Shown here in pieces: positions 8,536 through 18,148 of a stretch of DNA of 28,216 nt (the stretch's first letter is position 1; every line of letters starts with the position of its first letter). Below the pieces are notes generated by a model. The model made no database searches. It was not told where the DNA came from and saw nothing but the letters and a program-made list of their open reading frames with translations. The stretch comes from CBCXVS01 sp965178525. GTDB lineage: Bacteria; Tectomicrobia; Entotheonellia; Entotheonellales; Entotheonellaceae. Position numbers and translations under genes: made by a program. The DNA is taken from NCBI GenBank assembly GCA_965178525.1, contig CBCXVS010000064.1:1-28216 (forward strand), written 5' to 3'.

Positions 8536-10143
8536 TTATTTCTCCAGCCACACCGTCTCGTAATGCACTTCAAATTCCGAGTTGAAGACATACCCCTTCA
8601 TCCACGGCTGCGCCACCTGATAGAACGGCGACCCCGACACGGTGTTCCAGTAGAGGTTGTCGACCATATACTCCTGCAGCTCCTTGGCAATGGCGCGGCG
8701 TTTTCCCGGATCCAGCTCGGTGGCGTAGCGGAAGTAGTAGTCATCGACCTGGGTGTCCGTGTGCCGCGTGACATTCCACGTCGAGGTCGTCACCGAGGCG
8801 TAGGCATTGCTATCGATGGTCAAGAGCGACAGAAAGTCTTCGACCACCATATCCCATTTACCATCCCGGGTTAACGGCGCGGCCAAGCTGGCCTTGTCCA
8901 CCAGCCTGATATTCGCCGTCACGCCCAGGCGCTCCATCTGCTCCTTGAGGACCGTGGCAATGACGTTGAACACCGATTTTTCGGTATCCGTCATGATCTC
9001 GAACTTCAGCGGGTTCTGTGGGCCATAGCCGGCTTCTTTCAACAGTGCCAGGGACTTCTCGGGATCGTAAGGACAGACGTGATTGACGTTCGCCGTGTCC
9101 ATGACCCCTGGCCCAATCATCCCGGCCCAGGGTGTGGCCTTGCCCTGGAAGGCAATTTTGACGAGTTCCTCGCGGTCCGTACCGTAACAGGCCACGGCTT
9201 TGCGCACCCGGATATCCCCAAAGACCGGGTGGGGGACGCGCTGCTTGGCCAGGGCCTTTTCGCCTGGAGCGGGGTTGGTGATCTTCATCACGGCCACCAT
9301 CGGAGTGGTCTCCGGGCCAGTGAAGACCTGGGCGCCGGGATTCTGCGCTTTCAAGGTGTCCACGTGTTCCGGGCTAAAGGAGACGATGAAGTCAACCTCC
9401 CCCGCCTGAAAGGCCGCGAGCTGAGTCACGGGGTCCCGGATGACGCGAATGATGACGCGGTCGACATAGGGCTGCCCCGCTTTGTGGTATTTCTCCCAGC
9501 GATCCATGACCAACTGGTCGTTCGGGATCCACTCCACCAGCTTAAAGGGTCCGCAGCCCACCACCGCCTTGGGGTTGCCTTTTTTGCGCTCCTCGAGGCT
9601 GTATTTTTCCGTCGCTTTGGGCGAGTAGATCACTAGGCCCGTGCGATAGCCCGCCACCATGTGCAGGAAGAAGGCGTAGGGCCGCTTCAGATGCACCCGC
9701 ACCGTCAGCGGATCCACCACTTCCACCTCCTTCACAGGCTCATAGAACCGCCGCATACCGGAATTGGTGGCGGGGTCCCGCAGGCGATCGATGCTGAATT
9801 TAACTGCAGTAGCATCCAGTTTAGAGCCGTCGTGGAAGAAGACGTTGTCGTGCAGCTTGAAGGTATAGGCCAAGCTATCCTCCGAGAGTTCCCAGGACTC
9901 TGCCGCATCTCCCACAAACCGTCGATCCGGGGTGACATTGACCAGGCTGCAGCCGATATTCATCCCTACCCACATCATTTCATAGCCCGGGGCGGTATGG
10001 AAATCCAGGTTCGTGACTTTATTCCCATAGACCACGCGCAGCGTCCCGCCGCGCTTTGGCTCTGCCGCCATGATCGCGCCCGACAGGAACACCATCAGAC
10101 TCACAACCATGACGATCCCCACCAGTAGACATTTGCGACGCAT
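8536..10143 (-). CDS. ABC transporter substrate-binding protein, family 5 (first copy)
   Basis: 535-aa paralogue of the downstream gene, with a Sec signal peptide (MRRKCLLVGIVMVVSLMVFL then GAIMAAEPKRGG). It is colinear with its paralogue over the whole length; differences cluster near residues 75-125 and 420-460, regions that commonly line the ligand cleft, so the two may bind different substrates (inference). GGAGGGAAGGTT precedes the ATG. It is the first gene of the five-gene operon, which is followed by no DppD/DppF ATPase gene. The ATPase must be encoded elsewhere if the importer works. Confidence 0.95.
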   Translation of the reverse strand: MRRKCLLVGIVMVVSLMVFLSGAIMAAEPKRGGTLRVVYGNKVTNLDFHTAPGYEMMWVGMNIGCSLVNVTPDRRFVGDAAESWELSEDSLAYTFKLHDNVFFHDGSKLDATAVKFSIDRLRDPATNSGMRRFYEPVKEVEVVDPLTVRVHLKRPYAFFLHMVAGYRTGLVIYSPKATEKYSLEERKKGNPKAVVGCGPFKLVEWIPNDQLVMDRWEKYHKAGQPYVDRVIIRVIRDPVTQLAAFQAGEVDFIVSFSPEHVDTLKAQNPGAQVFTGPETTPMVAVMKITNPAPGEKALAKQRVPHPVFGDIRVRKAVACYGTDREELVKIAFQGKATPWAGMIGPGVMDTANVNHVCPYDPEKSLALLKEAGYGPQNPLKFEIMTDTEKSVFNVIATVLKEQMERLGVTANIRLVDKASLAAPLTRDGKWDMVVEDFLSLLTIDSNAYASVTTSTWNVTRHTDTQVDDYYFRYATELDPGKRRAIAKELQEYMVDNLYWNTVSGSPFYQVAQPWMKGYVFNSEFEVHYETVWLEK

Positions 10144-10971
10144 AACCTTCCCTCCTACGAAAATTCCGTTTTTCTTCGCGTTCCTTCGCGTTCTTAGCAG
10201 AGCCCGTTTTCATCATTTCCGGGCGCTGATCGCCTCGGTATGACGACGATCACTCAGAAAAACAGGTGTTTTGGACGCCAAACTCACTCCCGGTACACCC
10301 GTGACGATGTACAACGCGTACGGCTAAATACAACCAAACCCAGGTATCACCACAGCTTGGAGTTTGTTAGTGCGCAGCCAGAAGCGGCAAGGGCTCGAAT
10401 CGGAGCGTCGGCGTCACACGCGTCGGTCACAAAGACTTGCTGTGAAGCATGCAGGAGGGGCTAGAAATGCTCGTATCATCCGCTGCCCGTCTGAGATGTA
10501 TAGGTAGCGCGCAGAACGGGTTCGTATCCTCCTTCTTTGACATGGACAAAAATCGATACGTTGCTGAAATAGACAGGTCCGTATTATAGAGAGAGAAATC
10601 ATTGAAGCAAGAAAAAAAATTACGAAACGAGGTGACGTCATGTGGAGCGGGTTCAGGTGTAACGTTCCACGCTATTCGGCAGTCTTTTTTCCACTTTATT
10701 TGGCGCCGTCGCCTACTCTGTAGTGCCTGGACGCTCCGCTACCAGGGTTGTCAACTTTGCCGAAAATGAACGCTGGGGCTTCCGGCCTAGCGAGGGCTAA
10801 ACCATTGAAAACGTGTACTCACTCATTCCTGACTTTGCCGAGAAGAATTTGTTCTAGGCCAGGTTTTTGCCACCCTTCTATCCGGTGGGAGAGGTCTCAT
10901 CTGACACTCTCCACTGCGCCAAATAAAGTGTCTAAATCACCGCCACTATATTTGGAAAGTTAAAGGCTCCC
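10144..10971. other. Gene-free stretch, about 830 bp
   Basis: No open frame here has both codon structure and a start site. The first 60 bases before the SBP gene hold the ribosome binding site and presumably the operon promoter; a repeated TTCGCGTTC motif lies around 10176-10194. The later half contains the 10692-10930 inverted-repeat unit. Otherwise I see nothing I can name. Confidence 0.6.
10692..10930. repeat. 239-bp unit bounded by 15-bp inverted repeats (possible MITE)
   Basis: CACTTTATTTGGCGC at 10692-10706 is exactly the reverse complement of 10916-10930. The enclosed 209 bp has no gene. Size and structure suggest a miniature inverted-repeat element or an IS remnant, but no clear target duplication is visible and only one copy is in the window. 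Confidence 0.4.
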
Positions 10972-11532
10972 TTATATCAGGGCCTTTGGTGACACGAATA
11001 TAGGGCTTAGGTTTTTTTCTATTAACCATTGCTCATATTTTATTTGAAGTTCATCAGTAGTAGGCAATTGCTCTTTATTCATATCCAACTGGTGACACCA
11101 TGTGAAAATCTCATTGTGTAATTCAAAAAGTTGCATCTTAAATTTACCTGTACATGCTACTGTTTTTATAATCTGATATTCGTGAATTGTTATTTCCTTG
11201 TCAGCCGTCGCTGTGTTAATAGCCGCAGAGATGACTTTCTTTTTCTCTTCTTCATTTAGATCATCTATCCTATTTGCCATTGAATAAGCTAATCGATTTA
11301 ACAACTCTGACTCTACTTCGTTAACCTTGCCGTCGGAGGCGGCAATCAGAATACCGTACTTGAGCAATTCTCTCTCCGTAACTGCGTTTCTAGCTTCAGT
11401 TTCAGTCAATACCAGATTGCCGATACTCATTGTTTTAGCTCTTCCGAAGAATTTCGTAATCGGCGGTATAATAAACGGACGGAGTACGAGAGCGAAAATT
11501 GGCCAGGCAAGCGGAATAATGATTGGAAACAT
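10972..11532 (-). CDS. TerB-like domain protein with N-terminal membrane helix, 186 aa
   Basis: The ATG at 11532 follows GGGGGAG. The N-terminus MFPIIIPLAWPIFALVL is one membrane-inserted helix. Residues about 55-150 resemble the all-helical TerB/DUF533 fold: YGILIAASDGKVNEVESELL, a helix-acidic loop-helix pattern typical of that domain, then ATADKEITIHEYQIIK. TerB-like proteins often sit at membranes in stress or phage-defence settings; no partner gene is seen here. Codon use is clearly AT-richer than the neighbouring ABC, SDR and Rieske genes, which suggests horizontal arrival. Domain assignment is by pattern, not by search. Confidence 0.65.
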   Translation of the reverse strand: MFPIIIPLAWPIFALVLRPFIIPPITKFFGRAKTMSIGNLVLTETEARNAVTERELLKYGILIAASDGKVNEVESELLNRLAYSMANRIDDLNEEEKKKVISAAINTATADKEITIHEYQIIKTVACTGKFKMQLFELHNEIFTWCHQLDMNKEQLPTTDELQIKYEQWLIEKNLSPIFVSPKALI

Positions 11533-11540
11533 GGTTTAAC

Positions 11541-11660
11541 TCCCCCGAAAATCACCTCGGTCATACGTGCTATCACCCCCGCCGTATACGCCTCACAGAG
11601 GGGCGCCTCGCGCGTCACCCTCCGCAGTGTCCGGTGCCCCAGCACCTCGGCGATCTCCAC
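11541..11660 (-). pseudogene. C-terminal fragment of a tyrosine recombinase (integrase)
   Basis: The minus frame reads VEIAEVLGHRTLRRVTREAP followed by TAGVIARMTEVIFGG. This matches the last conserved block of phage-type integrases (IAELLGH..L.MV.RYAHL...HTA.VV.RMA). The nucleophilic Tyr of RYAHL is Glu here (REAPL), and the rest of the enzyme is absent. It is a dead remnant lying directly before the TerB-like gene and may mark an old integration event. Confidence 0.65.
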
Positions 11661-11897
11661 CGGTCGTACAGGGGGGCTGAGGTCAGGTCTTGAGCTTATA
11701 CCGACGGCGCATGAGGAGATGTCGGAGCCCCGCGGGCGGACGGCGGGACCGAGCTGCTTATCTCATGGGCAAGCAGCGAGAGAGTGCAAAGTAAAGAACT
11801 GACCCTCCTCCCCTGTGGCAAAAATGATAAGACGGAGGGCCGCCAAATACAAGCATGCCTGGGCAACGTGTCGAGCTGATCGCGGTGTGCCACTCTT
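11661..11897. other. Intergenic remnant DNA
   Basis: GC-rich sequence between the integrase fragment and the dehydrogenase gene. No frame with recognisable protein and no strong terminator hairpin was seen. Confidence 0.4.
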
Positions 11898-12731
11898 CTA
11901 CGACTGGCCCCCACTACAATTGATCACCTGGCCGGTGATGAACGAGGCATCGTCGGAAGCCAAAAATGCAATCGCCGCGGCCTGCTCCTCCGGCAGCCCG
12001 GAACGTCGAATGGCCTGCTGATTCCGGATATCCTGCGCCATTTCCTCGCGGTAAGCTTGGTACGCGTCCGTGTCCGGCTCCTCCGCCATCACCCCGGGTC
12101 GGAGCACATGCCGTGGCGTGATGCGGTCGGGGACCGCCGTGTCGCCAGGCGCCACGGTATTGATTCGGATACCGTGGCGCCCATATTCCAGCGACAGTAC
12201 TTTCGTCAGCGCGGCAATCCCGCCCTTGCCCACGGCATACGGCAGGCGGTAGAGACCGCGCGGAGACTGGGAGCCCAGGTTGACAATCGAGCCGGATTGC
12301 TGCGCCATCATGATGGGCAACACCGCCAGGCAACACCACAGGGTCGGGTACAGGGTGCGCTCGAGTTCGAGGTGCACCTGCTCCTCGGTGTACTGATGAT
12401 AGGGCTGAATCCAAATGGTGCCGCCGACGTTGTTGACCAGCACATCGATGCGCCCATAGGCGTTGCGGGCCGCGTCCATCAAGCCCTGCGCGCCGGCCAA
12501 GGTCCCCACGTCCGCCAGGACCTTGGTGGCCTCCACGCCGTGCGCCTGCAACTCAGACGTGGTCCGCGTCGCACTCTCGTCCACGCGCTCGGCCACGACG
12601 ATCTTCCCACCCTCCGCTCCCAAGCGCCTGGCCGTGGCGCGGCCAATGCCCTGGCCGGCACCCGTGATCACGCACACCTTGTCTCGCAGCCGCTGCGCCC
12701 CAGCCGCCCGCGGCTCGATCTCTGCCGCCAT
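11898..12731 (-). CDS. Short-chain dehydrogenase, BenD-like
   Basis: 277-aa NAD(P)-dependent SDR. The start is ATG 12731 (MAAEIEPRAAG), with AGGGAG upstream; a longer frame overlapping the Rieske gene is not needed. Motifs: cofactor site TGAGQGIGR near residue 27, NNVGG (the NNAG motif) near 105, and the catalytic Ser followed by PYAVGK (YxxxK). The block GGTIWIQPYHQYTEEQ followed by LFPTLWCC-like sequence and NCSGGQS at the end resemble dihydroxycyclohexadiene-carboxylate dehydrogenase (BenD), which rearomatises the cis-diol made by a ring-hydroxylating dioxygenase. The preceding Rieske oxygenase gene, 23 bp away, supports that coupling. The exact substrate is unknown. Confidence 0.85.
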   Translation of the reverse strand: MAAEIEPRAAGAQRLRDKVCVITGAGQGIGRATARRLGAEGGKIVVAERVDESATRTTSELQAHGVEATKVLADVGTLAGAQGLMDAARNAYGRIDVLVNNVGGTIWIQPYHQYTEEQVHLELERTLYPTLWCCLAVLPIMMAQQSGSIVNLGSQSPRGLYRLPYAVGKGGIAALTKVLSLEYGRHGIRINTVAPGDTAVPDRITPRHVLRPGVMAEEPDTDAYQAYREEMAQDIRNQQAIRRSGLPEEQAAAIAFLASDDASFITGQVINCSGGQS

Positions 12732-12754
12732 GGTTTGCTCCCTATCCGTGTGCG

Positions 12755-13928
12755 CTACGCGTCGGTTGCCTGTTGCGCCGCGAGTTCTTGGGCTTCCATC
12801 TCCTCGACGATCTGCACCCCCTTCTTCCACAGCCGCTGATTGTCTCGGGACTTCAGCGGCATGCGCCGCCGCCAATAAATGATCGCCTGATCATTGGCGC
12901 CCAATTTCTGCGGCGCCGAGGGGTCGAGCCGATCGTAGCGCTGTACGGGTAGATCTTCTAATTCATTCACGCCTTTGATGACAAAAAAGCGGTACACGAC
13001 GGTCATGTAAAGCTTGGCGAGCAACCGTTGCCACCAAGTGCGGGCGCGAACCATACCGAACGTCCACATCAAGGTATGATTCTCGTCGATCGGCGTGGCG
13101 TAGCGGGTGTGCAAGTGGGTCACGCTGGTGTTCACCCGAGCGATGGATGGCAGGCGATACTGATTGCGGTAGGGCTGCTTCACCATAGTCTCAGCGCCCG
13201 GCTTGCGCTGCCGGCGAAAGCGCCACCACACCTGACGCGGCCACTTTGCCCCCACGCCCGGATAGTAGGCCTGCTGCGGTGCGTCAACCGCGGGCACGAA
13301 GCCGATACTGTTGTCCGTTTCCTGCACGACGCGGATGCCGGACCAATAGGCTGGCAGCTCCTGAAATGCCGAGAGATTGAAGAGCCGCCGCAGCCGGAAG
13401 CGGTGCAGATAGGAATTGTGCGAATCGCCGGAATTCTCGATGGTGAGCGTCCAGTTCATCGGCCACACGCTGACGTATGGGACCATCACATACTGGGGGT
13501 CGAAGAAATCCTCGGGGACATCCTCCTCAATGGGCACGGGCTCCGTTTCGCCCATCCAGACAAAGACCACGCCGCGTACAATCGCCGTGGGGTAGCTGCG
13601 CACCCGGAGCTTACCCGTCAGACCCGAGTCCGGCCCTTCGGTCAACGCGGCCACACAGGTTCCCGTCTCGTCGAAGGTGTAGCCATGGTAGGGGCAACTG
13701 ACGGTCCCGTCAAAGACACAGTAGCCGCGGGAGAGATGGGCGCCACGGTGCGGACAGCGGTCCCACAGCGCCGCGACCTGCCCATCTTTGGTGGGAAAGA
13801 ACACCACATCCTCACCCAGTATTTTGACGTGAGCCGGCACCCGCTTGCCAAAGAAATTGAGCGCCCGAAAGGACCGTCTTCCGACTTTGTTGGCCGCAAT
13901 GGCGGGATACCAATACTCGCGATAGCCC
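12755..13928 (-). pseudogene. Rieske non-heme iron oxygenase, N-terminus cut by IS4-like element
   Basis: Aromatic-ring-hydroxylase-type oxygenase subunit. The Rieske [2Fe-2S] ligands are visible as CPHRGAH and CPYHGY. The catalytic iron site follows in ENSGDSHNSYLHRF (Asn/Asp and the His pair). The homologous N-terminus continues upstream of the first GTG (13840) as GYREYWYPAIAANKVGRRSF, which is the family's real beginning. At 13928 it meets the terminal repeat of the IS4-like element, and an in-frame TAA stands at 13937-13939. No ATG/GTG/TTG with a binding site restores the full start. A shortened protein from GTG 13840 would keep both metal sites but lose the first strands of the Rieske domain. 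Probably inactive or translated from a poor start. Confidence 0.8.
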
Positions 13929-15420
13929 GAATGGCCTTAAGTGAAGCTCTAACTGCTGGTCGTGTCAACGGTTGACCCAACACATGAGGGGGTTTTGTCA
14001 CGAGGGGATCCGTCTGGGGTCGTCGCTTTTGGACGCGGGGTTCGACCCGGTTCGGACGAGAGAGGTGGACGAATAATTCCTCTCAGGGCCCCCCACTGTC
14101 GGGTTCACTGCACCCCCGCAGAGCATCGATAACGCTGATCCGTTCAACATCCGCCGGTTGATGCTTGGCCGATTGGGCAATGACCCGTCGGACCAGGTTG
14201 TAGAGCAGAAGGAAAACGGTCCGTTCTTGCCGTACTCCCACCACGGTTTTGCCGGGCCGTGCATCCATCTGCATCGCAGTTTTGAGTGGTCTCAGACGCG
14301 TTGCTGCTTCCCAGCGTTTGAAGGAGGGTTCGGCCGGATCATCTTTTGAAGAGCATGGCGCATCCACTCAGGTCGTGACCAACGTGAGCACTCGCGAGCG
14401 CAAGCCGGGCTGGATCACCTGATGCCGCAACTCTGGCAGGAAAAGCGATGCAGGGAACGCTGCCAAGGTTGGGGGATCGAGCCCAGCCGGCCAGGTCTTG
14501 GGCTGGAACCCTTCCACCCGTTGGTCCTGCTGGCCATGGGCCATGATCCACCGCGAGCGGGGTAGACCTTGGCTCTGAGGGGTCGGTCGGGTAGCGGGGA
14601 TCACCAAGGGCCGAGACGGGGTGAAAGCGACCATCTGTCGGGCACCGACTCGCATGAGGGCGGGCAAACCGGCCAGTCTGAGCAAGGCCATCTGGGCATC
14701 GGACGATAGGCCCCGCTCCGTCACCAGCACCTCACCTGGTTCCATGGCCGGATGCATCGGTTGGACTGGGGACAACTCGTGGGGGTTCAAAGCAGACGCC
14801 GCTAGGGGGGGGAGCAGGCCCCTGCCCGCATGGAAAAGCGCCAGCAGCCGGGCCACGGGAAAGCCACCGCCGGGCGGTTGTTCGCCGGGCGGGCCGACCT
14901 CGTCTTGCCACACCGGGGTATCGGGCCTGGCGCCCCCGGAGGCCTCGACGAAGAAAACGCGATGGCCATGCCAGCGCCCGTCCTCCAAGGCCGTGGCCGG
15001 GCCGACTGGCCGACGCGTTCGCAGAGGTGGTCCAGCACGCCTCCAGGCAGCTGGGTAGGAGCCGGGCAGGAGGCCGAGGCACTGGAGTAGCCACCCGTTC
15101 AGTGCGGGAGATGACGGCAGGCGGCATGGCCAGGGAGAAGTTGCCCCAGAGAGGCCTGGACGGTGACGACCGGATGGAGGAGGCGGTCGCGCCACTCGGT
15201 ATAGCCGACCGCCTCACACGCCGCCGGAATGGCCTCGGATGGGAGGTGGGCGGCGCAGTCGGCCTGGAGGCGTTGCAGCCGGGGGGTGATACGGGATNNN
15301 NNNNNNNNNNNNNNNNNNNNNNNNNNNNNNNNNNNNNNNNNNNNTGAGAGGAGAGTCGGTCTCAGGCAATCGGCGTAACTGCTTCATCAAGAAAGGAGTT
15401 GGCTTAACTTAAGGCCATTC
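13929..15420 (-). mobile_element. Dead IS4-like element with 19-bp terminal repeats
   Basis: The ends are inverted repeats: GAATGGCCTTAAGTGAAGC at 13929-13947 and the complement of GAATGGCCTTAAGTTAAGC at 15402-15420, one mismatch. The transposase reads on the minus strand from the gap toward 13950: GHRVFFVEASGGARPDTP, FPVARLLALFHAGRGLL, LRELRHQV-like sequence, then RWEAATRLRPLKTAMQMD and VEPRVQKRRPQ. Frames shift near 14368 and 14083. All three expected DDE acids look lost: VDGS to VEAS, ADRG to TERG, and the Glu of the RWxxE block to Ala. No target duplication is visible. The flanks are two different truncated genes, so a deletion accompanied or followed insertion. Confidence 0.82.
15298..15344. 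other. Assembly gap (47 N)
   Basis: Run of N inside the IS4-like element, near its right end, in the N-terminal part of the transposase remnant. Confidence 0.95.
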
Positions 15421-18107
15421 CAGGTTGATCCCAGGATGAGATGCGCCTCTTGGCGCAGCATGGGGTCTTGCAAGCGCTGCGCCAAGGCAAAACACTGCTC
15501 TGCCAATTCGCGCGTGGTCCGGAGTTGCGCCCGGTTGAGATAGAGCCGCCACAGGCCGACGAGCACCGAAAAATGTTGCGGCGTCTCTTCATGCTGCTGC
15601 GAAATGTCGTACGCACGGGTATAGGCGTGTTCCACTTCCGGCGATGTGTGTCCTTTGATCGCCAAGAGGGCTGGACCCAAAGCCAGCTGCATCTGTAACT
15701 CCTGTTGGCTCCGCTCCGGTGTGCTCGGCAACGCTTGCAGCAGGTCCAGTCCCTTGCTCAGATGACTGATCGCCTCACGGTGTGCGGAGCGCTCGATGGC
15801 GCGTTGTCCTGCCCGTTGCCAGCAAGGGATAGCGAGGGCATGGCGCCCGGCCTCCGTAAAGTGATGGGCGACGATTTCCGGCTGGGTTTCGACCGTGTTG
15901 GGATGGTGCTCGGCCAGGAACTCGGCAATCTGGGCATGAATCTGCTGCCGCGTCGGCCGCAGCAACGATTGATAGGCCACCTCTTGGATCAGGACATGCT
16001 TGAAGGTATAGGCGATGTCGGGGGGTAAATGCGTTTCATAGAGAAATTCGCTGACTTGCAGGTGATGCAGGTGTTGGGCGAGGACCTCTTCAGGGAAAGG
16101 GGAGAGGGTCTGCAAGAGGGACAACGGGATGTCATGACCGATCACCGCCGCCGTCTGCAGGAGCTGCTTGACCTCGGCGGACAGGCGATCGATTCGGGCT
16201 GCCAGGACTGTCTGCACCGTCTCTGGCACGGCGAGGATCGGGAATTCGGCCTCTTGTTCATCCACTGCTCGGGCTAATTCCTCCAGAAATAAGGGATTGC
16301 CGTTGGCGTAGGTGACGATCTGGCGTAGGGCCGCCTCTGACAGACGCCGCGTCGTGTCCACACCTTGCACCAGCCGCTGGCTATCGTGCGATGCCAGAGA
16401 CAACAAGGCGATCTGCATCGCGGTGGACGTGGTCAACCACGGCGGTTGATACCCCGGACGATACGTCACGAGGAGCAGCACCTTGGCGCCTGGGAGGCGC
16501 TCCACAAACGTGGCCAGATACGCTTCCGTCGTGGGGTCGATCCAGTGGAGATTCTCCACGACGATGACCAACGGCTGCTGTTTACTCATGCCCAAAAACA
16601 GATGGTGCAACGCCGTGAATACATGTGTCCGGTAGGCCTGTGGGCTGAGCTCATAGATCGGCTCCGTGGCATCGGCCACACCTAGCAGGTGAAGGAGCAA
16701 GGGGACCCACTCGCCCGGCTCGGCACCGAGTTGCAGGAGATGGCCGTGGATTTTGGTGCGGCACGCGGTCGCATCGTCTGTTGTGTGCAGCCCGCACCGC
16801 TGCCGGAGCAGCGCCAACAGAGGTAGATAGGGCGTCGCACGTCTGTAGGATTGACAGGCCCCTGAGAGGTACGCGATCGACTGTTCCGCCGCCTGCTGCC
16901 GTAATTCTTCGAGAAGACGGGATTTCCCGATACCCGGTTCGCCGACAATCCCAATCACTTGCCCCTGACCATCCACCGCCCGCTCGAGTCCGGCGCACAG
17001 CGCGGCCAGTTCCGCCTGGCGATTGACGAAATGGCTGCGGGGGCGCGCCCGGCGAGGTTCTTGTGGGGTGGGTTCGACGTCTCTGACCTGCGCGTCATAG
17101 ACCGTTATCGGTGTCGTTGGCGTGGCCAGAAACACATGGGGCGCTTCCTCCAGGCGCGCCACCTCCTGAATCAACGGGGCCGTGGCCGCACTGACCACGA
17201 TGCGACCGGGAGACGCTTGCTGGGCTAACGCCGCCGCCAGGGAAGGCACATCCCCCACGACGGTCAGGGGACTGGCGGGTTCCGCTCAGGATATCCCTCC
17301 GATGACCGCCATGCCGGTATGCAATCCGACCCGCATGCCCACAGCCGTCTCGGAGGTCAAACCAAGCGCCGCCGCCAGCTTGGGCCACGACGTCCGCAGC
17401 GCCAGGGCGGCGAGGACGGCACGCTGGGCGTGATCTTCCTGGGCCAATGGGGCGCCGAATAAGACCTCGACCCGATCGCTTCCCAGGTGCTGGATCGTCC
17501 CCTCGCATGGCTGCACGGCACGCTGGACTTCGGTATGGACACTGAGGAGCAGGGCATGCTGATCGTCAAGATCCAGAGGTGCCGTCCGTTCTGAGGTCGC
17601 GGGTAACAGACAACAAAGCGCCGTGAGGAGTTTGCATTCTCCCGCCGGCGCACGCTCCGGAAGGGCAGGCGGTAACCCCGGTGTTGGCAGAGCCGCGGCG
17701 GGAGTTGAGACCGCTGCAGGGGCGGGTGGCGTACCGGCGCTGTCCGGGCGCGACGCCGGAGCGCTGTTCGGGTCCTCTATCGCTGCAGCGCTCGCGTCAT
17801 GCTCCACCACCGTCGCCACAAAGCGATAGCCCTGCCCATGCACCGTCCGGATCATGCCTTGCGCGTTGCGGCTGTCCCCTATGGCGCGGCGGGCGGCGGC
17901 AATGGCGCGCGCCACGGCGATGTCGGCAACGTACAGGTCGGGCCAGACCTGCTCAAGCAGTTCATCCTTCGTCACCAAACGGTCGCGATGCTGCACGAGA
18001 TACACGAGCACTTGATAGACCTTGCGCTGTAGTTTGACGGCATCTCCGGCACGGCTCAAATCATGGCGCTCCGTGTCGAGAACACAGTCACCAAAGACGT
18101 AGCGCAT
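15421..18107 (-). pseudogene. wHTH/cyclase-homology/AAA-ATPase regulator, split by TGA and truncated
   Basis: The start is ATG 18107 (MRYVFGDCVLDTERHDL) with GAGGA upstream. Domains in order: OmpR-type winged helix (residues 1-100, ending HGQGYRFVA), a Pro/Ala linker, a class III nucleotide-cyclase homology domain (GSDRVEVLFGAPLAQEDHA, GMRVGLHTGMAV) lacking the metal-binding Asp (LCCLLPAT), an AAA ATPase with Walker A GEPGIGKS and a Walker B-like VVENLHWID, then TPR-like helices. A TGA at 17286-17288 splits it: VIGGIS-stop-AEPASPLTVVGDVP is one continuous protein, since both halves share a frame and family layout. The C-terminus ends at ILGSTW, where the IS4-like terminal repeat begins and supplies a stop at 15387. 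Some related regulators sit beside TOMM loci, but linkage here is unproven. Confidence 0.85.
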
Positions 18108-18138
18108 GTCGCGTTCCTCGGCTTCGTGGCCATGAGAT

Positions 18139-18148
18139 NNNNNNNNNN
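18139..18148. other. Assembly gap (10 N)
   Basis: Short run of N just upstream of the regulator start; the true gap size is unknown. Confidence 0.95.

Noticed and set aside
3887..10128. Long open frames on the plus strand opposite the ABC operon
   Set aside because: They are antisense shadows of GC-rich coding sequence: His/Gln/Arg-rich, no binding sites, no family features, while the minus strand encodes canonical transporter subunits.
13642..14001. Minus-strand frame starting MTKPPHVLGQ
   Set aside because: Its first part is the C-terminus of the decayed IS4-like transposase and the rest is an out-of-frame reading of the Rieske gene.
14621..15217. Several overlapping frames on both strands in the GC-rich IS4-like region
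   Set aside because: Only the minus frame with GHRVFFVEASG and FPVARLLALFHAG has family features; the others are shadows of high GC content.
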